Numbered from the stretch's first letter, positions 1 to 8,578 are shown. The stretch: 64,000 nucleotides of DNA from Sinomonas cellulolyticus (GCF_014656475.1 NZ_BNCM01000005.1:62001-126000), one strand, 5' to 3'. Numbers and translations are program-made. Notes: generated by a model not told the origin, from the letters alone.

Positions 1-233
1 GGGAGCTGGCCGCGGTCATCGCCGAAGGCGGGGACGTCGACGCCAAGCGCGCCGAGCTCGTCCAGAACTACGAGGAGGAGCTCCTCAACCCGTACCAGGC
101 CGCGGAGCTCGGGTACGTCGACGCCGTCATCGCCCCCTCCGAGACCCGCGTCCAGCTGCTCCGCGGCCTGCGCGCCCTGCGCGATAAGCACGCGTCCATG
201 CCCGCCAAGAAGCACGGGAACATCCCGCTGTGA
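1..233 (+). CDS. Acyl-CoA carboxylase beta (carboxyltransferase) subunit, C-terminal end only
   Basis: The window opens inside this gene; 76 residues remain, read in the frame that ends with TGA at 231-233. The visible text (NPYQAAELGYVDAVIAPSET, then RALRDKH and KKHGNIPL) is the conserved C-terminus of the PccB/AccD5-type carboxyltransferase subunit of actinobacterial acetyl/propionyl-CoA carboxylases. In that family the subunit moves carboxyl from biotin to the acyl-CoA, giving malonyl- or methylmalonyl-CoA for fatty acid synthesis. The stop overlaps the GTG of the epsilon gene (GTGA at 230-233), so the two are translationally coupled. The biotinylated partner lies 9 kb downstream at 9389-11215. 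Family assignment is firm; acyl-chain specificity cannot be judged from this fragment. Confidence 0.9.
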   Translation, partial: ELAAVIAEGGDVDAKRAELVQNYEEELLNPYQAAELGYVDAVIAPSETRVQLLRGLRALRDKHASMPAKKHGNIPL

Positions 234-502
234 GCACCGAGCAGCAGGCGCGGCAGATGCACACCGAGCAGCACGCGGGCGTCGAGGGTGCGCACGACGG
301 CGGGGCCGCGCCGGTGCTGTTCTCCGTCACCAAGGGCAATCCGACGCCGGAGGAGATCGCCGCGCTCACCGCGGTCCTCGCGGCCGCGGCCTCCGCCCCC
401 TCCCAGGGAGCGCCCGACGCCGCGCCGACGCGGCGCGACCGCATCCGCCGCGCCACGCTGCGGCCGAGGCACATGATGGCCCAACGCCGCGGGAGGCTCT
501 GA
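230..502 (+). CDS. Acyl-CoA carboxylase epsilon subunit
   Basis: A 90-residue protein starting at a GTG that overlaps the stop of the beta subunit. The N-terminal third is hydrophilic and variable. The core reads VLFSVTKGNPTPEEIAALTA, the short conserved element of AccE/PccE epsilon subunits (a beta-strand, GNPT turn, then a helix), followed by an Arg-rich tail. In actinobacteria this subunit bridges or stabilises the alpha-beta carboxylase complex and has no catalytic site of its own. Position directly behind the beta gene is the usual arrangement. No separate ribosome site is needed because of the GTGA overlap. Confidence 0.85.
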   Translation: MSTEQQARQMHTEQHAGVEGAHDGGAAPVLFSVTKGNPTPEEIAALTAVLAAAASAPSQGAPDAAPTRRDRIRRATLRPRHMMAQRRGRL

Positions 503-615
503 GACCCGGGCCCCGAGCCCTCAGCGCTCGTGTCATTGGGGATGACCTCGGGTCATCGGGACGGCAATGTGCACCGGTTCTTTCACGTGTCGGTGAGCCG
601 CGCTAGGCTCGTCAC

Positions 616-2352
616 GTGACGCAGAACACTGACGAGACCATCTCCAGCCCCTCCTCCGCACGGAAGCCCAGCGCGGTGGACGGCATCGCCAACGAGTTCA
701 CCGCCAGGCTCCTCGAACTCGAACCGGCCCTCGCGACCGAGCTCGGCTACCCCGGGCATGAGACCGAGTACCCGGACTACTCCCCCGCCGGCATCGACGC
801 GCGCGTCGCGCTGGTCCGGGAGACCCTCGCCGCGCTCGGCTCGGCCACGCCAGCCGACGAGGTCGATGAGGTCACCGTCGACGCGATGCGCGAGCGGCTC
901 GGCCTCGAGGTGGAGCGCCATGAGAGCGGCTGGGTCGCCGCAGACCTGAACAACATCGACTCCCCCGCGCAGCACATCCGCGCCACGTTCGACCTCATGC
1001 CCACCGACACGGCCGAGCAGTGGTCGCGCATCGCGGGCCGCGCCTCCAACGTGCCCGCTGCGGTCGAGGGCTACATCACGGCCCTCCGCTCGGGTGCGGC
1101 GGACGGCAAGGTCGCCGCGGCCAGGCAGGTGCACGCGGTGATCGCCCAGTGCCGGAAGTACGGCCAAGAGGGCACGGGCTTCTTCGCCCAGCTCGCTGCA
1201 GGCGCCAGGCTGGGCACCGCGCACGACGGCGACGCGCAGCTGCCGCCCGACGTCGCCGCCGCGCTCGCGGAAGGCACGCGCGCGGCGTCGTCCGCCTACC
1301 TGAGGCTCGCGGACTTCCTGGAGGACGAGCTGCTCCCCCAGGCTCCCGAGAAGGACGCCGTGGGCCGCGAGCGGTACGCCCTTGCCTCCCGCCGATTCCT
1401 CGGCGCCACCGTGGATCTCGAGGAGACCTACGCGTGGGGCGTGGCGGAGCTTGACCGCATCATCGCCGAGCAGGAGGCCGTAGCCGAGCGGATCAAGCCA
1501 GGGGCCACGATCGCGGAGGCCAAGGCGCTCCTCAACGCCGACCCGGCCCGGCAGCTCCACGGAACCGACGCCCTCAAGGCGTGGATGCAGGGCCTCTCCG
1601 ACCGCGCCGTGGCCGGCCTGGCCGGGACGCACTTCGAGATCGCCGAGCCCATGCGCAGGCTCGAGTGCATGATCGCACCGACGCAGGACGGTGGCATCTA
1701 CTACACCGCGCCGTCGGACGACTTCTCCCGGCCCGGACGCATGTGGTGGTCCGTGCCCGAAGGCGAGGATACGTTCACCACCTGGGCCGAGACCAGCACC
1801 GTGTACCACGAGGGGGTCCCGGGCCACCACCTGCAGTGCGCCACCGCCGTCTACCGCCGGGAGCTGCTGAACGACTGGCGCCGCAACATCTGCTGGGTCT
1901 CCGGCCACGGCGAGGGGTGGGCCCTCTACGCAGAGCGCCTCATGGACGAGCTCGGCTACCTCTCCGACCTCGGCGACCGCATGGGCATGCTGGACGGCCA
2001 GCGCATGCGCGCCGCGCGCGTGGTGTTCGACATCGGAGTGCACCTCGAGCTCGAGGTGCCGGAGCGCTGGGGCACCGGCACCTGGACGCCCGAGAAGGGG
2101 CGCGAATTCCTCGCCAAGAACCTGGACATCTCCGAAGGGCAGCTCGACTTCGAGTTCCACCGCTACCTCGGCTGGCCGGGCCAGGCGCCGTCATACAAGG
2201 TGGGCCAGCGGCTGTGGGAGCAGATCCGCGGCGAGCTCAAGGCCAAGGCGGAGGCCGAGGGCAAAGAGTTCGATCTCAAGGCCTTCCACACGCGCGCCCT
2301 CAACCTCGGATCGGTCGGCTTGGACACGCTGCGTCGGGCCCTGGCGGGTTGA
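616..2352 (+). CDS. DUF885 domain protein (putative metal-dependent hydrolase)
   Basis: A 578-residue soluble protein with no signal peptide. Around residues 398-405 it carries HEGVPGHH in the context TVYHEGVPGHHLQ, the hallmark of the DUF885 family, whose His-Glu-x4-His pattern resembles zinc peptidases. A conserved GHGEGWALYAERLM block follows about 40 residues later. Members are annotated as putative peptidases or carboxypeptidases, but substrates are mostly unknown. The GTG start has no Shine-Dalgarno; a TAGGCT -10 box at 604-609 lies six bases upstream, which fits a leaderless mRNA. It stands alone between the carboxylase genes and a symporter. Function beyond family membership is inference. 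Confidence 0.85.
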   Translation: MTQNTDETISSPSSARKPSAVDGIANEFTARLLELEPALATELGYPGHETEYPDYSPAGIDARVALVRETLAALGSATPADEVDEVTVDAMRERLGLEVERHESGWVAADLNNIDSPAQHIRATFDLMPTDTAEQWSRIAGRASNVPAAVEGYITALRSGAADGKVAAARQVHAVIAQCRKYGQEGTGFFAQLAAGARLGTAHDGDAQLPPDVAAALAEGTRAASSAYLRLADFLEDELLPQAPEKDAVGRERYALASRRFLGATVDLEETYAWGVAELDRIIAEQEAVAERIKPGATIAEAKALLNADPARQLHGTDALKAWMQGLSDRAVAGLAGTHFEIAEPMRRLECMIAPTQDGGIYYTAPSDDFSRPGRMWWSVPEGEDTFTTWAETSTVYHEGVPGHHLQCATAVYRRELLNDWRRNICWVSGHGEGWALYAERLMDELGYLSDLGDRMGMLDGQRMRAARVVFDIGVHLELEVPERWGTGTWTPEKGREFLAKNLDISEGQLDFEFHRYLGWPGQAPSYKVGQRLWEQIRGELKAKAEAEGKEFDLKAFHTRALNLGSVGLDTLRRALAG

Positions 2353-2405
2353 TCGGGTGGAGTGACATATCCCACTGACGCGGCCGGAATAGCGTAACAG
2401 AAGAC

Positions 2406-2455
2406 GTGTGACGGCGCGGTTTTCCGGGCAACGGCTCCGGTCCGCGCCGTCACAC
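2406..2455 (+). terminator. Perfect 14-bp inverted repeat between the DUF885 gene and the symporter
   Basis: GTGTGACGGCGCGG at 2406-2419 is matched perfectly by its reverse complement at 2442-2455, with a 22-base loop. It lies 53 bases past the DUF885 stop and about 50 bases before the symporter -10 box. No T-run follows, as is common in high-GC actinobacteria. Part of the right arm (GTCACACT) is repeated at 2461-2468. Most likely a terminator for the upstream gene; an operator role for the symporter is possible. Confidence 0.5.
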
Positions 2456-2517
2456 TCTGCGTCACACTGCGAAACATAGGCTTCGTGTGCTAGAAATCTC
2501 CGCCCTACGGTAGTCCG

Positions 2518-3966
2518 GTGAGCACCTCCAGCAGCCCCCAGCGCACCGAGCGCCGTCTCCCGAAGTGGGTCACCTCGTTCGGACCCCAGATCATCGCCGC
2601 CCTCATCGTGGGCCTTGCCCTCGGCCTCCTCGCGAAGTACACGGGCAGCACCAAGACCAGCCCCAACGGCCTCGGCGCGACCCTCGCGACGATCGGCAGC
2701 AGCTACGTGAGCCTGCTGCAGACCGCCGTCGTGCCCCTCATCTTCACCGCCGTGGTCAGCTCGATCGCGAACCTCCGCCAGGTCTCCAACGCGGCCAAGC
2801 TCGCGTGGAACACGCTCCTGTGGTTCGCGATCACGGCCTTCATCGCCGTCATGATCGGGATCGGCCTCGGCGTGTTCCTGCAGCCGGGCGCCAACACGGG
2901 CATCACCCAGCAGGCCAAGTACTCGGGCAAGACGGGCGACTGGTGGGCCTTCCTCACCGGCCTCTTCCCGAAGAACTTCCTCGGGCTCTCTGCCAGCTCC
3001 TCGGTGGCCGACGGCGGGGCGGTCACCACGAGCGTGAGCTTCAACGTCCTGCAGATCCTCGTCATCGCGATCGCAGTGGGCGTCGCCGCGCTGAAGATCG
3101 GCGCGAAGGCCGAGCCCTTCCTCACCTTCAACCGCTCGGCCCTGGAGATCATCCAGAAGGTCCTGTGGTGGATCATCCGCCTCGCGCCGCTCGGCACCGT
3201 CGGCCTGATCGGCAACGCGGTGGCCGTGTACGGCTGGGACACGATCGGGGCACTCGGCAAGTTCGCCGTCGCCATCTACGCGGGCCTCATCCTGGTGCTG
3301 TTCGTGGTGTATCCGATCCTGGTCAAGACCCACGGGCTCTCGATCAAGCAGTACTTCTCCGGCGTCTGGCCGGCGGTCCAGCTCGGGTTCGTCTCCCGCT
3401 CCTCGATCGGCACGCTGCCGCTCACGCAGCGCGTCGCCGAGCGCAACCTCGGCGTGCCCTCCGGCTATGCATCATTCGCCGTACCCCTCGGGGCGACCAC
3501 GAAGATGGACGGCTGCGCCGCGATCTACCCGGCCGTCGCCGCGATCTTCGTGGCCCAGTTCTTCGGCATCAGCCTGGACTTCAGCCAGTACCTGCTGATC
3601 GTGCTGGTCTCGGTCCTCGGCTCCGCCGCGACGGCGGGGACCACAGGCGCCGTCGTCATGCTGACCCTCACGCTCTCGACCCTCGGCCTGCCGCTGGCAG
3701 GGGTGGGCCTGCTCCTCGCGATTGACCCGATCCTGGACATGGGCCGCACCGCGGTCAACGTGGCCGGCCAGGCCCTCGTCCCGACCATCGTCGCCAAGCG
3801 CCAGGGAATGCTCGACCTCGGGCTCTACAACGCACTGCGCCACGGCGACCCATTCAACGACGAGTCGGCGGACGCGAGCGCCACGGGCGAGGGCACCGCG
3901 GGTGGGGGCACCGCGGGTGGGGGCACCGCGGACGCGCACGACGGCGAGCTGGCCGCCGCGCACTGA
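2518..3966 (+). CDS. Dicarboxylate/amino acid:cation symporter (DAACS family)
   Basis: A 482-residue integral membrane protein, eight or so hydrophobic segments, of the GltP/DctA family that imports glutamate, aspartate or C4-dicarboxylates with H+ or Na+. The family re-entrant loop and substrate region are visible: the serine-rich FVSRSSIGTLPLT segment, then GATTKMDGCAAIYP, and the late DMGRTAVNVAGQ motif that binds the substrate. The GTG start follows a TACGGT box at 2506-2511 by six bases, so the transcript looks leaderless. The C-terminal 30 residues are a Gly/Thr/Ala tail made by a 15-bp tandem repeat (3891-3931). Substrate cannot be assigned from sequence alone. Confidence 0.88.
   Translation: MSTSSSPQRTERRLPKWVTSFGPQIIAALIVGLALGLLAKYTGSTKTSPNGLGATLATIGSSYVSLLQTAVVPLIFTAVVSSIANLRQVSNAAKLAWNTLLWFAITAFIAVMIGIGLGVFLQPGANTGITQQAKYSGKTGDWWAFLTGLFPKNFLGLSASSSVADGGAVTTSVSFNVLQILVIAIAVGVAALKIGAKAEPFLTFNRSALEIIQKVLWWIIRLAPLGTVGLIGNAVAVYGWDTIGALGKFAVAIYAGLILVLFVVYPILVKTHGLSIKQYFSGVWPAVQLGFVSRSSIGTLPLTQRVAERNLGVPSGYASFAVPLGATTKMDGCAAIYPAVAAIFVAQFFGISLDFSQYLLIVLVSVLGSAATAGTTGAVVMLTLTLSTLGLPLAGVGLLLAIDPILDMGRTAVNVAGQALVPTIVAKRQGMLDLGLYNALRHGDPFNDESADASATGEGTAGGGTAGGGTADAHDGELAAAH
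3891..3931. repeat. 15-bp tandem repeat at the 3' end of the symporter gene
   Basis: GGGCACCGCGGGTGG occurs at 3891-3905 and 3906-3920 and begins a third copy at 3921. It encodes GTAGG repeats in the cytoplasmic tail of the symporter. The unit is a multiple of three, so copy-number change would keep the frame. Confidence 0.85.
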
Positions 3967-4022
3967 CCGTCCACCCGAGCCGCGGGCGCGCCGCTACAGA
4001 CGCTCTCTCGGGCTGACTCCAC

Positions 4023-4085
4023 AACGCCGCCCCGGGGGCGTGCCTCCTTCACCTCGGAAGGACGGCGCTGCCCTGGGGCGGCGTT
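4023..4085 (+). terminator. Inverted repeat downstream of the symporter (possible terminator)
   Basis: AACGCCGCCCC at 4023-4033 pairs perfectly with GGGGCGGCGTT at 4075-4085; the 41-base loop holds a smaller CCTTC/GGAAGG pairing. The rest of the 268-base gap before the TetR gene holds no reading frame I can support. The large loop makes a terminator role uncertain. Confidence 0.35.
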
Positions 4086-4198
4086 CCGTCTCGGGACAGC
4101 GTGGTCTGGCCTTCCACGGGCGAAGGTCCCTGTTCAGGGGCGCCGCAATGCACCCTCGGCCCGCATCACGCGGTTCCCCCACACCGCCGGCTATCAAG

Positions 4199-4232
4199 TT
4201 GCACTCAATGCAAACTTGCACGTAGTGTAAGT
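4199..4232 (+). promoter_or_regulatory. Double palindrome over the TetR gene promoter (probable TetR operator)
   Basis: Two adjacent inverted repeats lie directly upstream of the TetR start: TTGCACTCAATGCAA (4199-4213, perfect 5-bp arms) and ACTTGCACGTAGTGTAAGT (4214-4232, one mismatch in 8-bp arms). The second covers the likely -10 box TAGTGT (4223-4228), which is six bases before the GTG start. Placement is typical for autorepression by a TetR-type protein. Binding is inferred. Confidence 0.55.
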
Positions 4233-4234
4233 GA

Positions 4235-4876
4235 GTGACCACCGAGACACCCTCCCGACGCGAACAGAACAAGGCCGCGACGCGGGAGTCGATCATCGCC
4301 GCCGGGCTCGCGCTCGCCGCCGAGCGGGGCCTCGGCGGGTTCACGGCCGAGGAACTGGCGGAGGCCGCCGGGGTCTCGCGCCGGACGTTCTTCAACTACT
4401 TCGGCAGCGTGGACGAGGCCATCGCCGCGCCCACGTTCGGCTTCCTCGACACGGCTCTCGGCAAGCTCACCGACCGGCCCGCGGACGAGCCGCTCCTCGA
4501 CTCCGCACTCCACGTGCTGACCGGCCTCGCCGACAACGACCTCATCGCGCCCATGGCCCAGTCCTTCCTCCTGGCCGTCGGCCACGACCCCGTGACCCGC
4601 TACCAGCTGCAGGCCTTCGACGAATGCGGCGAGAAGATCGCCACCGCGATCCTCGCCCGCGAGCCACGCCTCAGCCCCCTCTACGTCGAGGCCCTCTCGG
4701 CGAGCGTCATCGCGTGCGGGAAGGCCGCCCTCGAGGTGTGGCTCGCCGAGCGCGGCGGCGACCTCACGCCGTCGTCCCTCAGCAGGCTCCGGGAGCTGCT
4801 CCGCGAGGCGATCACCCACCTCCGGGCTGGCTTCGCCGCCCCCGGACCGCCCGGAGCTCCGACCCGACGAAGCTGA
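4235..4876 (+). CDS. TetR/AcrR family transcriptional regulator
   Basis: A 213-residue repressor. Residues about 14-62 form the TetR DNA-binding domain: TRESIIAAGLALAAERG, then FTAEELAEAAGVSRRTFFNYF, the standard recognition helix with the F-N-Y-F ending. The C-terminal two thirds is the all-helical ligand-binding and dimer domain, which is not conserved enough to predict a ligand. The GTG start (ACC-ACC-GAG following) lies six bases after TAGTGT and inside the end of a palindromic operator candidate. The MMPL exporter begins 81 bases downstream on the same strand, so this regulator most likely controls itself and that exporter in response to an exported or toxic compound. Confidence 0.9.
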   Translation: MTTETPSRREQNKAATRESIIAAGLALAAERGLGGFTAEELAEAAGVSRRTFFNYFGSVDEAIAAPTFGFLDTALGKLTDRPADEPLLDSALHVLTGLADNDLIAPMAQSFLLAVGHDPVTRYQLQAFDECGEKIATAILAREPRLSPLYVEALSASVIACGKAALEVWLAERGGDLTPSSLSRLRELLREAITHLRAGFAAPGPPGAPTRRS

Positions 4877-4957
4877 CACCCCACACCGCTGCCCGACTTC
4901 CCCCGGCTCCCCACACATTCCAGTACTCCGTCCCCTCCTCCCCAGAGAGAGATCGCC

Positions 4958-7576
4958 ATGGCTTCGCTCCTCTACCGCATCGGCAGGTTCGCCTACGACC
5001 GCCGGTGGCTCGTCATCGCCCTGTGGGTCGTCATCATCGCGGCCGTCGGAGGCTCCGCTGCCGCTTTCCACGGCACCACGACCAACACGTTCCAGATCCC
5101 CGGCACGGAGACCCAGCGCATGCTGGACAAGCTCAAGGCAGACCTGCCGTCCTCGGCCGGCGGCAACGCTACGCTCATCTTCGAATCCCCCGGTTCGCCA
5201 TTCACGGACGCGCAGAAGAAGGACCTCAGCGCAGCGCTGGAGAAGATCAAGGGCCTCGACGGCGTCCAGGGCGTCACCGACCCGTTCGCCACACAGGCGC
5301 AGCTCGACGGCGCCGCCGCGCAGATCGCTGACGGCCAGAAGCAGCTCGCGGCGGCCCAGGCCCAGCTCGATGCAGGGAAGCCTCAGCTGGACGCGGCGAA
5401 GGCGCAGCTCGATGCGTCCAAGGCCCAGCTCGACGCAGGCCAGGCACAGCTCGACGCGCAGAAGCAGGCGCTCGCTGCCCAAGGACTGCCTGCGGCCGCG
5501 ATCGCCCAGGCCACCGCGTCCGCCCAAGCCCAGCTCGACGCCGGCAGAGCGCAGTACGATGCAGGCAAGGCGAAGTACGACGCCGGCGCCAAGCAGGCCG
5601 CCGACGCCGCCGCGACGATCACACAGAAGAAGGCCGATCTGGCCCTCGCGCAGCGCCAGGCCGACGCATCTGCCGGCCTGAGGTTCGTCTCCACCGACAA
5701 CCGCGCGGCGATCGCGCCGATCCAGTTCACCAAGTCCACGGACAGCCTCCCGGCCTCGCTGCGCACGCAGATCCAGGACATCGCTTCGAGTGTCGACGGG
5801 GTCAAGGGGTACGCAAGCAAGGAACTCACCCAGGACATCAACCAGATCTTCGGACCGGCCGAGACCATCGGCGTGGCCGTCGCGGCCCTCGTGCTCATCG
5901 TCATGCTGGGCACGTTCGTCGCCGCCGGCCTGCCGCTCATCATGGCCCTCGTGGGTGTGGCCGTCGGCGTCGGAGGCACATTCGCCCTGACGGGCGTGAT
6001 CGAGATGAGCTCGGTGACCCCGATGCTCGGCCTCATGCTCGGCCTCGCCGTAGGCATCGACTACTCCCTGTTCATCCTCAACCGGCACCGCAACCAGCTG
6101 CTGAACGGCATGGATCCCCGCGAATCCGTGGCGCTCGCGATCGGCACGTCCGGCACCGCCGTCGTGTTCGCCGGCCTCACGGTGGTCATCGCACTCGTGG
6201 CGCTCGTGGTCCCCGGTCTGCCGTTCCTCGCGGTCATGGGCGTCGCGGCTGCCGCGACCGTTGCGGTGGCGGTGCTCATTGCGATCACGCTCCTGCCCGC
6301 CGTCCTGAGCCTTGTCGGACGGCGCCTCGTCTCGAAGCGCCGCTGGGCGAGGGCCGCGCAGCAGAACGCGGCGCCGGGGCACGAGGCGGAGGAGGCCCGC
6401 GCGGACCTCGACAAGTCCAACCGCGGCTGGGGCGCGTGGGTCACGCGGCACCCGTGGATCGCGGTCGTCGCCTCCGTGCTCCTGCTCGGCGCGCTCACCA
6501 TCCCTGCTGCCCAGCTGCGCCTCGCCCTCCCGGACGGCGGCGCCGACCCCGTGGACTCGACGTCGTTCAAGGCCTACGACGCGACGGGCAAGTACTTCGG
6601 GGCAGGGATGACCGGGCCCATCGTCGTCGTCGGCGAGATGCCCGCGGGCCTCGATGACACCGCGGCCAAGGTCAAGGAGCTCGACGTCGCCGACCAGCTC
6701 CGCACGGTGCGGGGCGTGGTCGCGGCCGTGCCCCTCGCGCTGAGCCCGGACCATCGGACGGCCGTGTTCCGAGTGATCCCGACCGACGGCCCAGCCAGCG
6801 CCAGCACGGTGCAGGTGGTCAATGACCTGCGCGCACAGGGCCCGGCGATCCAGTCGCAGACCGGCGTCTCGATCGGCCTCACGGGCCAGACCGCGGCCAA
6901 CGTGGATGTGACCTCCAAGATCGCAGACGCGCTGCCGGTGTACCTGGCGATCGTGGTGGGACTCTCGTTCCTCCTGCTGCTGCTCGTGTTCCGGTCGCTG
7001 CTCGTTCCGGTGCTCGCCACGGCCGGGTTCCTGCTCTCGCTGGGCGCGGCGTTCGGCTCGGTCGTCGCTGTCTACCAGTGGGGCTGGCTCGGTCCGGTCT
7101 TCGACATCACGCACCCGGGCCCGATCCTGAGCTTCATGCCCATCCTGCTCATCGGCATCCTGTTCGGCCTCGCAATGGACTACCAGGTGTTCATCACCTC
7201 CGGCATCCGGGAGTCGTTCGCCCACGGCCAGGAGGCCCACGTGGCGATCCGGACGGGCTTCCACCACGCGGCGCGGGTCATCACGGCCGCGGCCATCATC
7301 ATGGTGAGCGTGTTCGCCGGCTTCATCTTCAGCCACCTCACGATGGTCCGTCCGCTCGGGTTCGGGCTCGCGCTCGGGGTGCTGCTGGATGCGTTCGTGG
7401 TCCGCATGACCCTCGTGCCCGCCGTCATGCGACTCTTCGGTAGGGCAGCCTGGTGGCTGCCCCGCTGGCTCGACCGCATCCTGCCCGACCTGGACATCGA
7501 GGGCGCCAAGCTCGAGCGCACGACGGCGGCTGGCCAGCCCCGCGCGGAGGAGGAAGCGGAGCCGGTGGCAGGCTGA
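4958..7576 (+). CDS. MMPL family (RND superfamily) transporter
   Basis: An 872-residue membrane protein. One membrane helix (residues about 17-37) precedes a large external loop, then a six-helix bundle containing GLAVGIDYSLFILNRHR, a second helix-plus-loop, and a second bundle containing GLAMDYQVFI. The two D-Y motifs match the proton relay of MMPL proteins, which export lipids, glycolipids or drugs. The first external loop holds a long alanine/glutamine-rich heptad region (residues about 110-230, repeated QLDAGKAQLDA-like units), a probable coiled coil. ATG is preceded by GAGAGAGATC. It follows a TetR gene with a palindromic promoter, the usual layout for a regulated exporter. Cargo unknown. 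Confidence 0.9.
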   Translation: MASLLYRIGRFAYDRRWLVIALWVVIIAAVGGSAAAFHGTTTNTFQIPGTETQRMLDKLKADLPSSAGGNATLIFESPGSPFTDAQKKDLSAALEKIKGLDGVQGVTDPFATQAQLDGAAAQIADGQKQLAAAQAQLDAGKPQLDAAKAQLDASKAQLDAGQAQLDAQKQALAAQGLPAAAIAQATASAQAQLDAGRAQYDAGKAKYDAGAKQAADAAATITQKKADLALAQRQADASAGLRFVSTDNRAAIAPIQFTKSTDSLPASLRTQIQDIASSVDGVKGYASKELTQDINQIFGPAETIGVAVAALVLIVMLGTFVAAGLPLIMALVGVAVGVGGTFALTGVIEMSSVTPMLGLMLGLAVGIDYSLFILNRHRNQLLNGMDPRESVALAIGTSGTAVVFAGLTVVIALVALVVPGLPFLAVMGVAAAATVAVAVLIAITLLPAVLSLVGRRLVSKRRWARAAQQNAAPGHEAEEARADLDKSNRGWGAWVTRHPWIAVVASVLLLGALTIPAAQLRLALPDGGADPVDSTSFKAYDATGKYFGAGMTGPIVVVGEMPAGLDDTAAKVKELDVADQLRTVRGVVAAVPLALSPDHRTAVFRVIPTDGPASASTVQVVNDLRAQGPAIQSQTGVSIGLTGQTAANVDVTSKIADALPVYLAIVVGLSFLLLLLVFRSLLVPVLATAGFLLSLGAAFGSVVAVYQWGWLGPVFDITHPGPILSFMPILLIGILFGLAMDYQVFITSGIRESFAHGQEAHVAIRTGFHHAARVITAAAIIMVSVFAGFIFSHLTMVRPLGFGLALGVLLDAFVVRMTLVPAVMRLFGRAAWWLPRWLDRILPDLDIEGAKLERTTAAGQPRAEEEAEPVAG

Positions 7577-7620
7577 GCGGAGAGGCGGGCCGATCGGCAG
7601 GTGGACCGGAGGCCGCGGCT

Positions 7621-7652
7621 CAGGCCCGAGCCGGTTCAGGCCCGAGCCGGTT
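7621..7652. repeat. 16-bp direct tandem repeat between convergent genes
   Basis: CAGGCCCGAGCCGGTT occurs twice in a row (7621-7636, 7637-7652) and a decayed copy follows. It starts 45 bases after the MMPL stop and ends 17 bases before the stop of the DsbA-like gene on the other strand. Confidence 0.85.
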
Positions 7653-7669
7653 CAAGCAGTTGGCCGGAT

Positions 7670-8425
7670 TCAGCGCTTGAGCCGCCTGCTGCCGCCGTGC
7701 CAGTCCTCCTCACGTCCAGTCTCGTCGGGTGCCACGCCGAAGCTGCGCAGCTGTGGACGCTCGCGAAGGCTCCGCTTGAGCTCGGCGAAACCCGGGAACT
7801 CGGCGAGCCCGACGACGTGGTCCCACAGCCGCCCCGCGTCTGCCTCTGCGGGCATGCGGCTGATCACCGGGCCGAAGAAGGCGGTCCCCTCCGGTGGCCT
7901 GAAGTGGATGATCGGGGTTCCGACGTCCTTGCCCGTCAACGAGAGCGCGTGGTCCGTCTCCGCGCGCAGCTCGGCATCGCGGCCGGTGTCCTCGAGCGCG
8001 TCGGCCAGGGACGCCGGCAGGCCCACCTCAGCCAGCAGGGGCTCCACGAATGCCCGCGTGCCCCGTTCGGCCGGCTCAAGCGTCTCGGCCCGCTCGGAGT
8101 CGAAGACCTCGCGCCCGATCGCCGCATAGAGCGGCCCAACTACCGCGTCGCCGTACTCCTCCCGGGCCCGCGCGGCCACCCGCAGCAGCCGTAGGCCCGA
8201 GGTGTGGCCGGCCTCGTAGCCGGGCGGGAACTGGCTCTCGTAGTCCACGTGTGCGTTGAGCATCCGCAGCGAGATGAACCGCCACCTCACGCTGTAGCCG
8301 CGCTGGTCCGCCACCATGCGGACCCACTTGCTCGTCATCCACGCGAAGGGACAGACGGGGTCGAAGTAGTAGTCGATGTCTGGGTAGTCGATGTCTGGGT
8401 AGTAGTCGATGTCTGGCTCAGCCAT
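7670..8425 (-). CDS. DsbA-like thioredoxin-fold protein (Rv2466c-type, monothiol)
   Basis: A 251-residue cytoplasmic protein of the DsbA-like family that includes the mycobacterial mycothiol-dependent nitroreductase Rv2466c. After a repeated N-terminus, the first strand reads YYFDPVCPFAWMTSKW; the active site is C-P-F-A, so only the first cysteine of a CxxC is kept, as in many actinobacterial relatives. The cis-proline segment GTPIIHF and the alpha-helical insert follow in normal order. A strong AAGGAGG site ending four bases before ATG supports this start, so the repeated DIDYYP/DIDYP segment (DNA repeat 8366-8416) really is translated. Likely a mycothiol-linked redox or isomerase enzyme; substrate unknown. 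Confidence 0.8.
   Translation of the reverse strand: MAEPDIDYYPDIDYPDIDYYFDPVCPFAWMTSKWVRMVADQRGYSVRWRFISLRMLNAHVDYESQFPPGYEAGHTSGLRLLRVAARAREEYGDAVVGPLYAAIGREVFDSERAETLEPAERGTRAFVEPLLAEVGLPASLADALEDTGRDAELRAETDHALSLTGKDVGTPIIHFRPPEGTAFFGPVISRMPAEADAGRLWDHVVGLAEFPGFAELKRSLRERPQLRSFGVAPDETGREEDWHGGSRRLKR
8366..8416. repeat. In-frame tandem repeat at the 5' end of the DsbA-like gene
   Basis: Three units of 18, 15 and 18 bp (plus-strand core GTAGTCGATGTCTGG) at 8366-8383, 8384-8398 and 8399-8416. They encode PDIDYY, PDIDY and PDIDYY just before the active-site cysteine, so the first beta-strand motif has been copied. Confidence 0.9.
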
Positions 8426-8486
8426 GTGGCCTCCTTGCCGGTTCGAATGCTTCGTGAATTACTCCTACCCGCTCCCGCAGGGTGCT

Positions 8487-8540
8487 GATCAAGCCCAGGA
8501 TCGAGATCAAGCCCCACAGTGGAGATCAACGGGCAGGATG
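8487..8540. repeat. Degenerate 18-19-bp repeat in the DsbA-like/maf divergent promoter region
   Basis: The block GATCAAGCCC or close variants starts at 8487, 8505 and 8524 (GATCAACGGG), a period of 18-19 bp. It lies between the divergent starts and upstream of the maf -10 box. It may be repeated operator half-sites or simple repeat expansion. Confidence 0.5.
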
Positions 8541-8578
8541 AGGGCCTCGCACGCCGGCCGTGACCTAGCATGGGCGCC

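Noticed and set aside
4205..7336. 1043-codon open frame on the minus strand opposite the TetR and MMPL genes
   Set aside because: It is antisense to two well-recognised genes, has a composition dominated by His/Arg/Asp/Gly typical of antisense high-GC frames, and shows no family motif.
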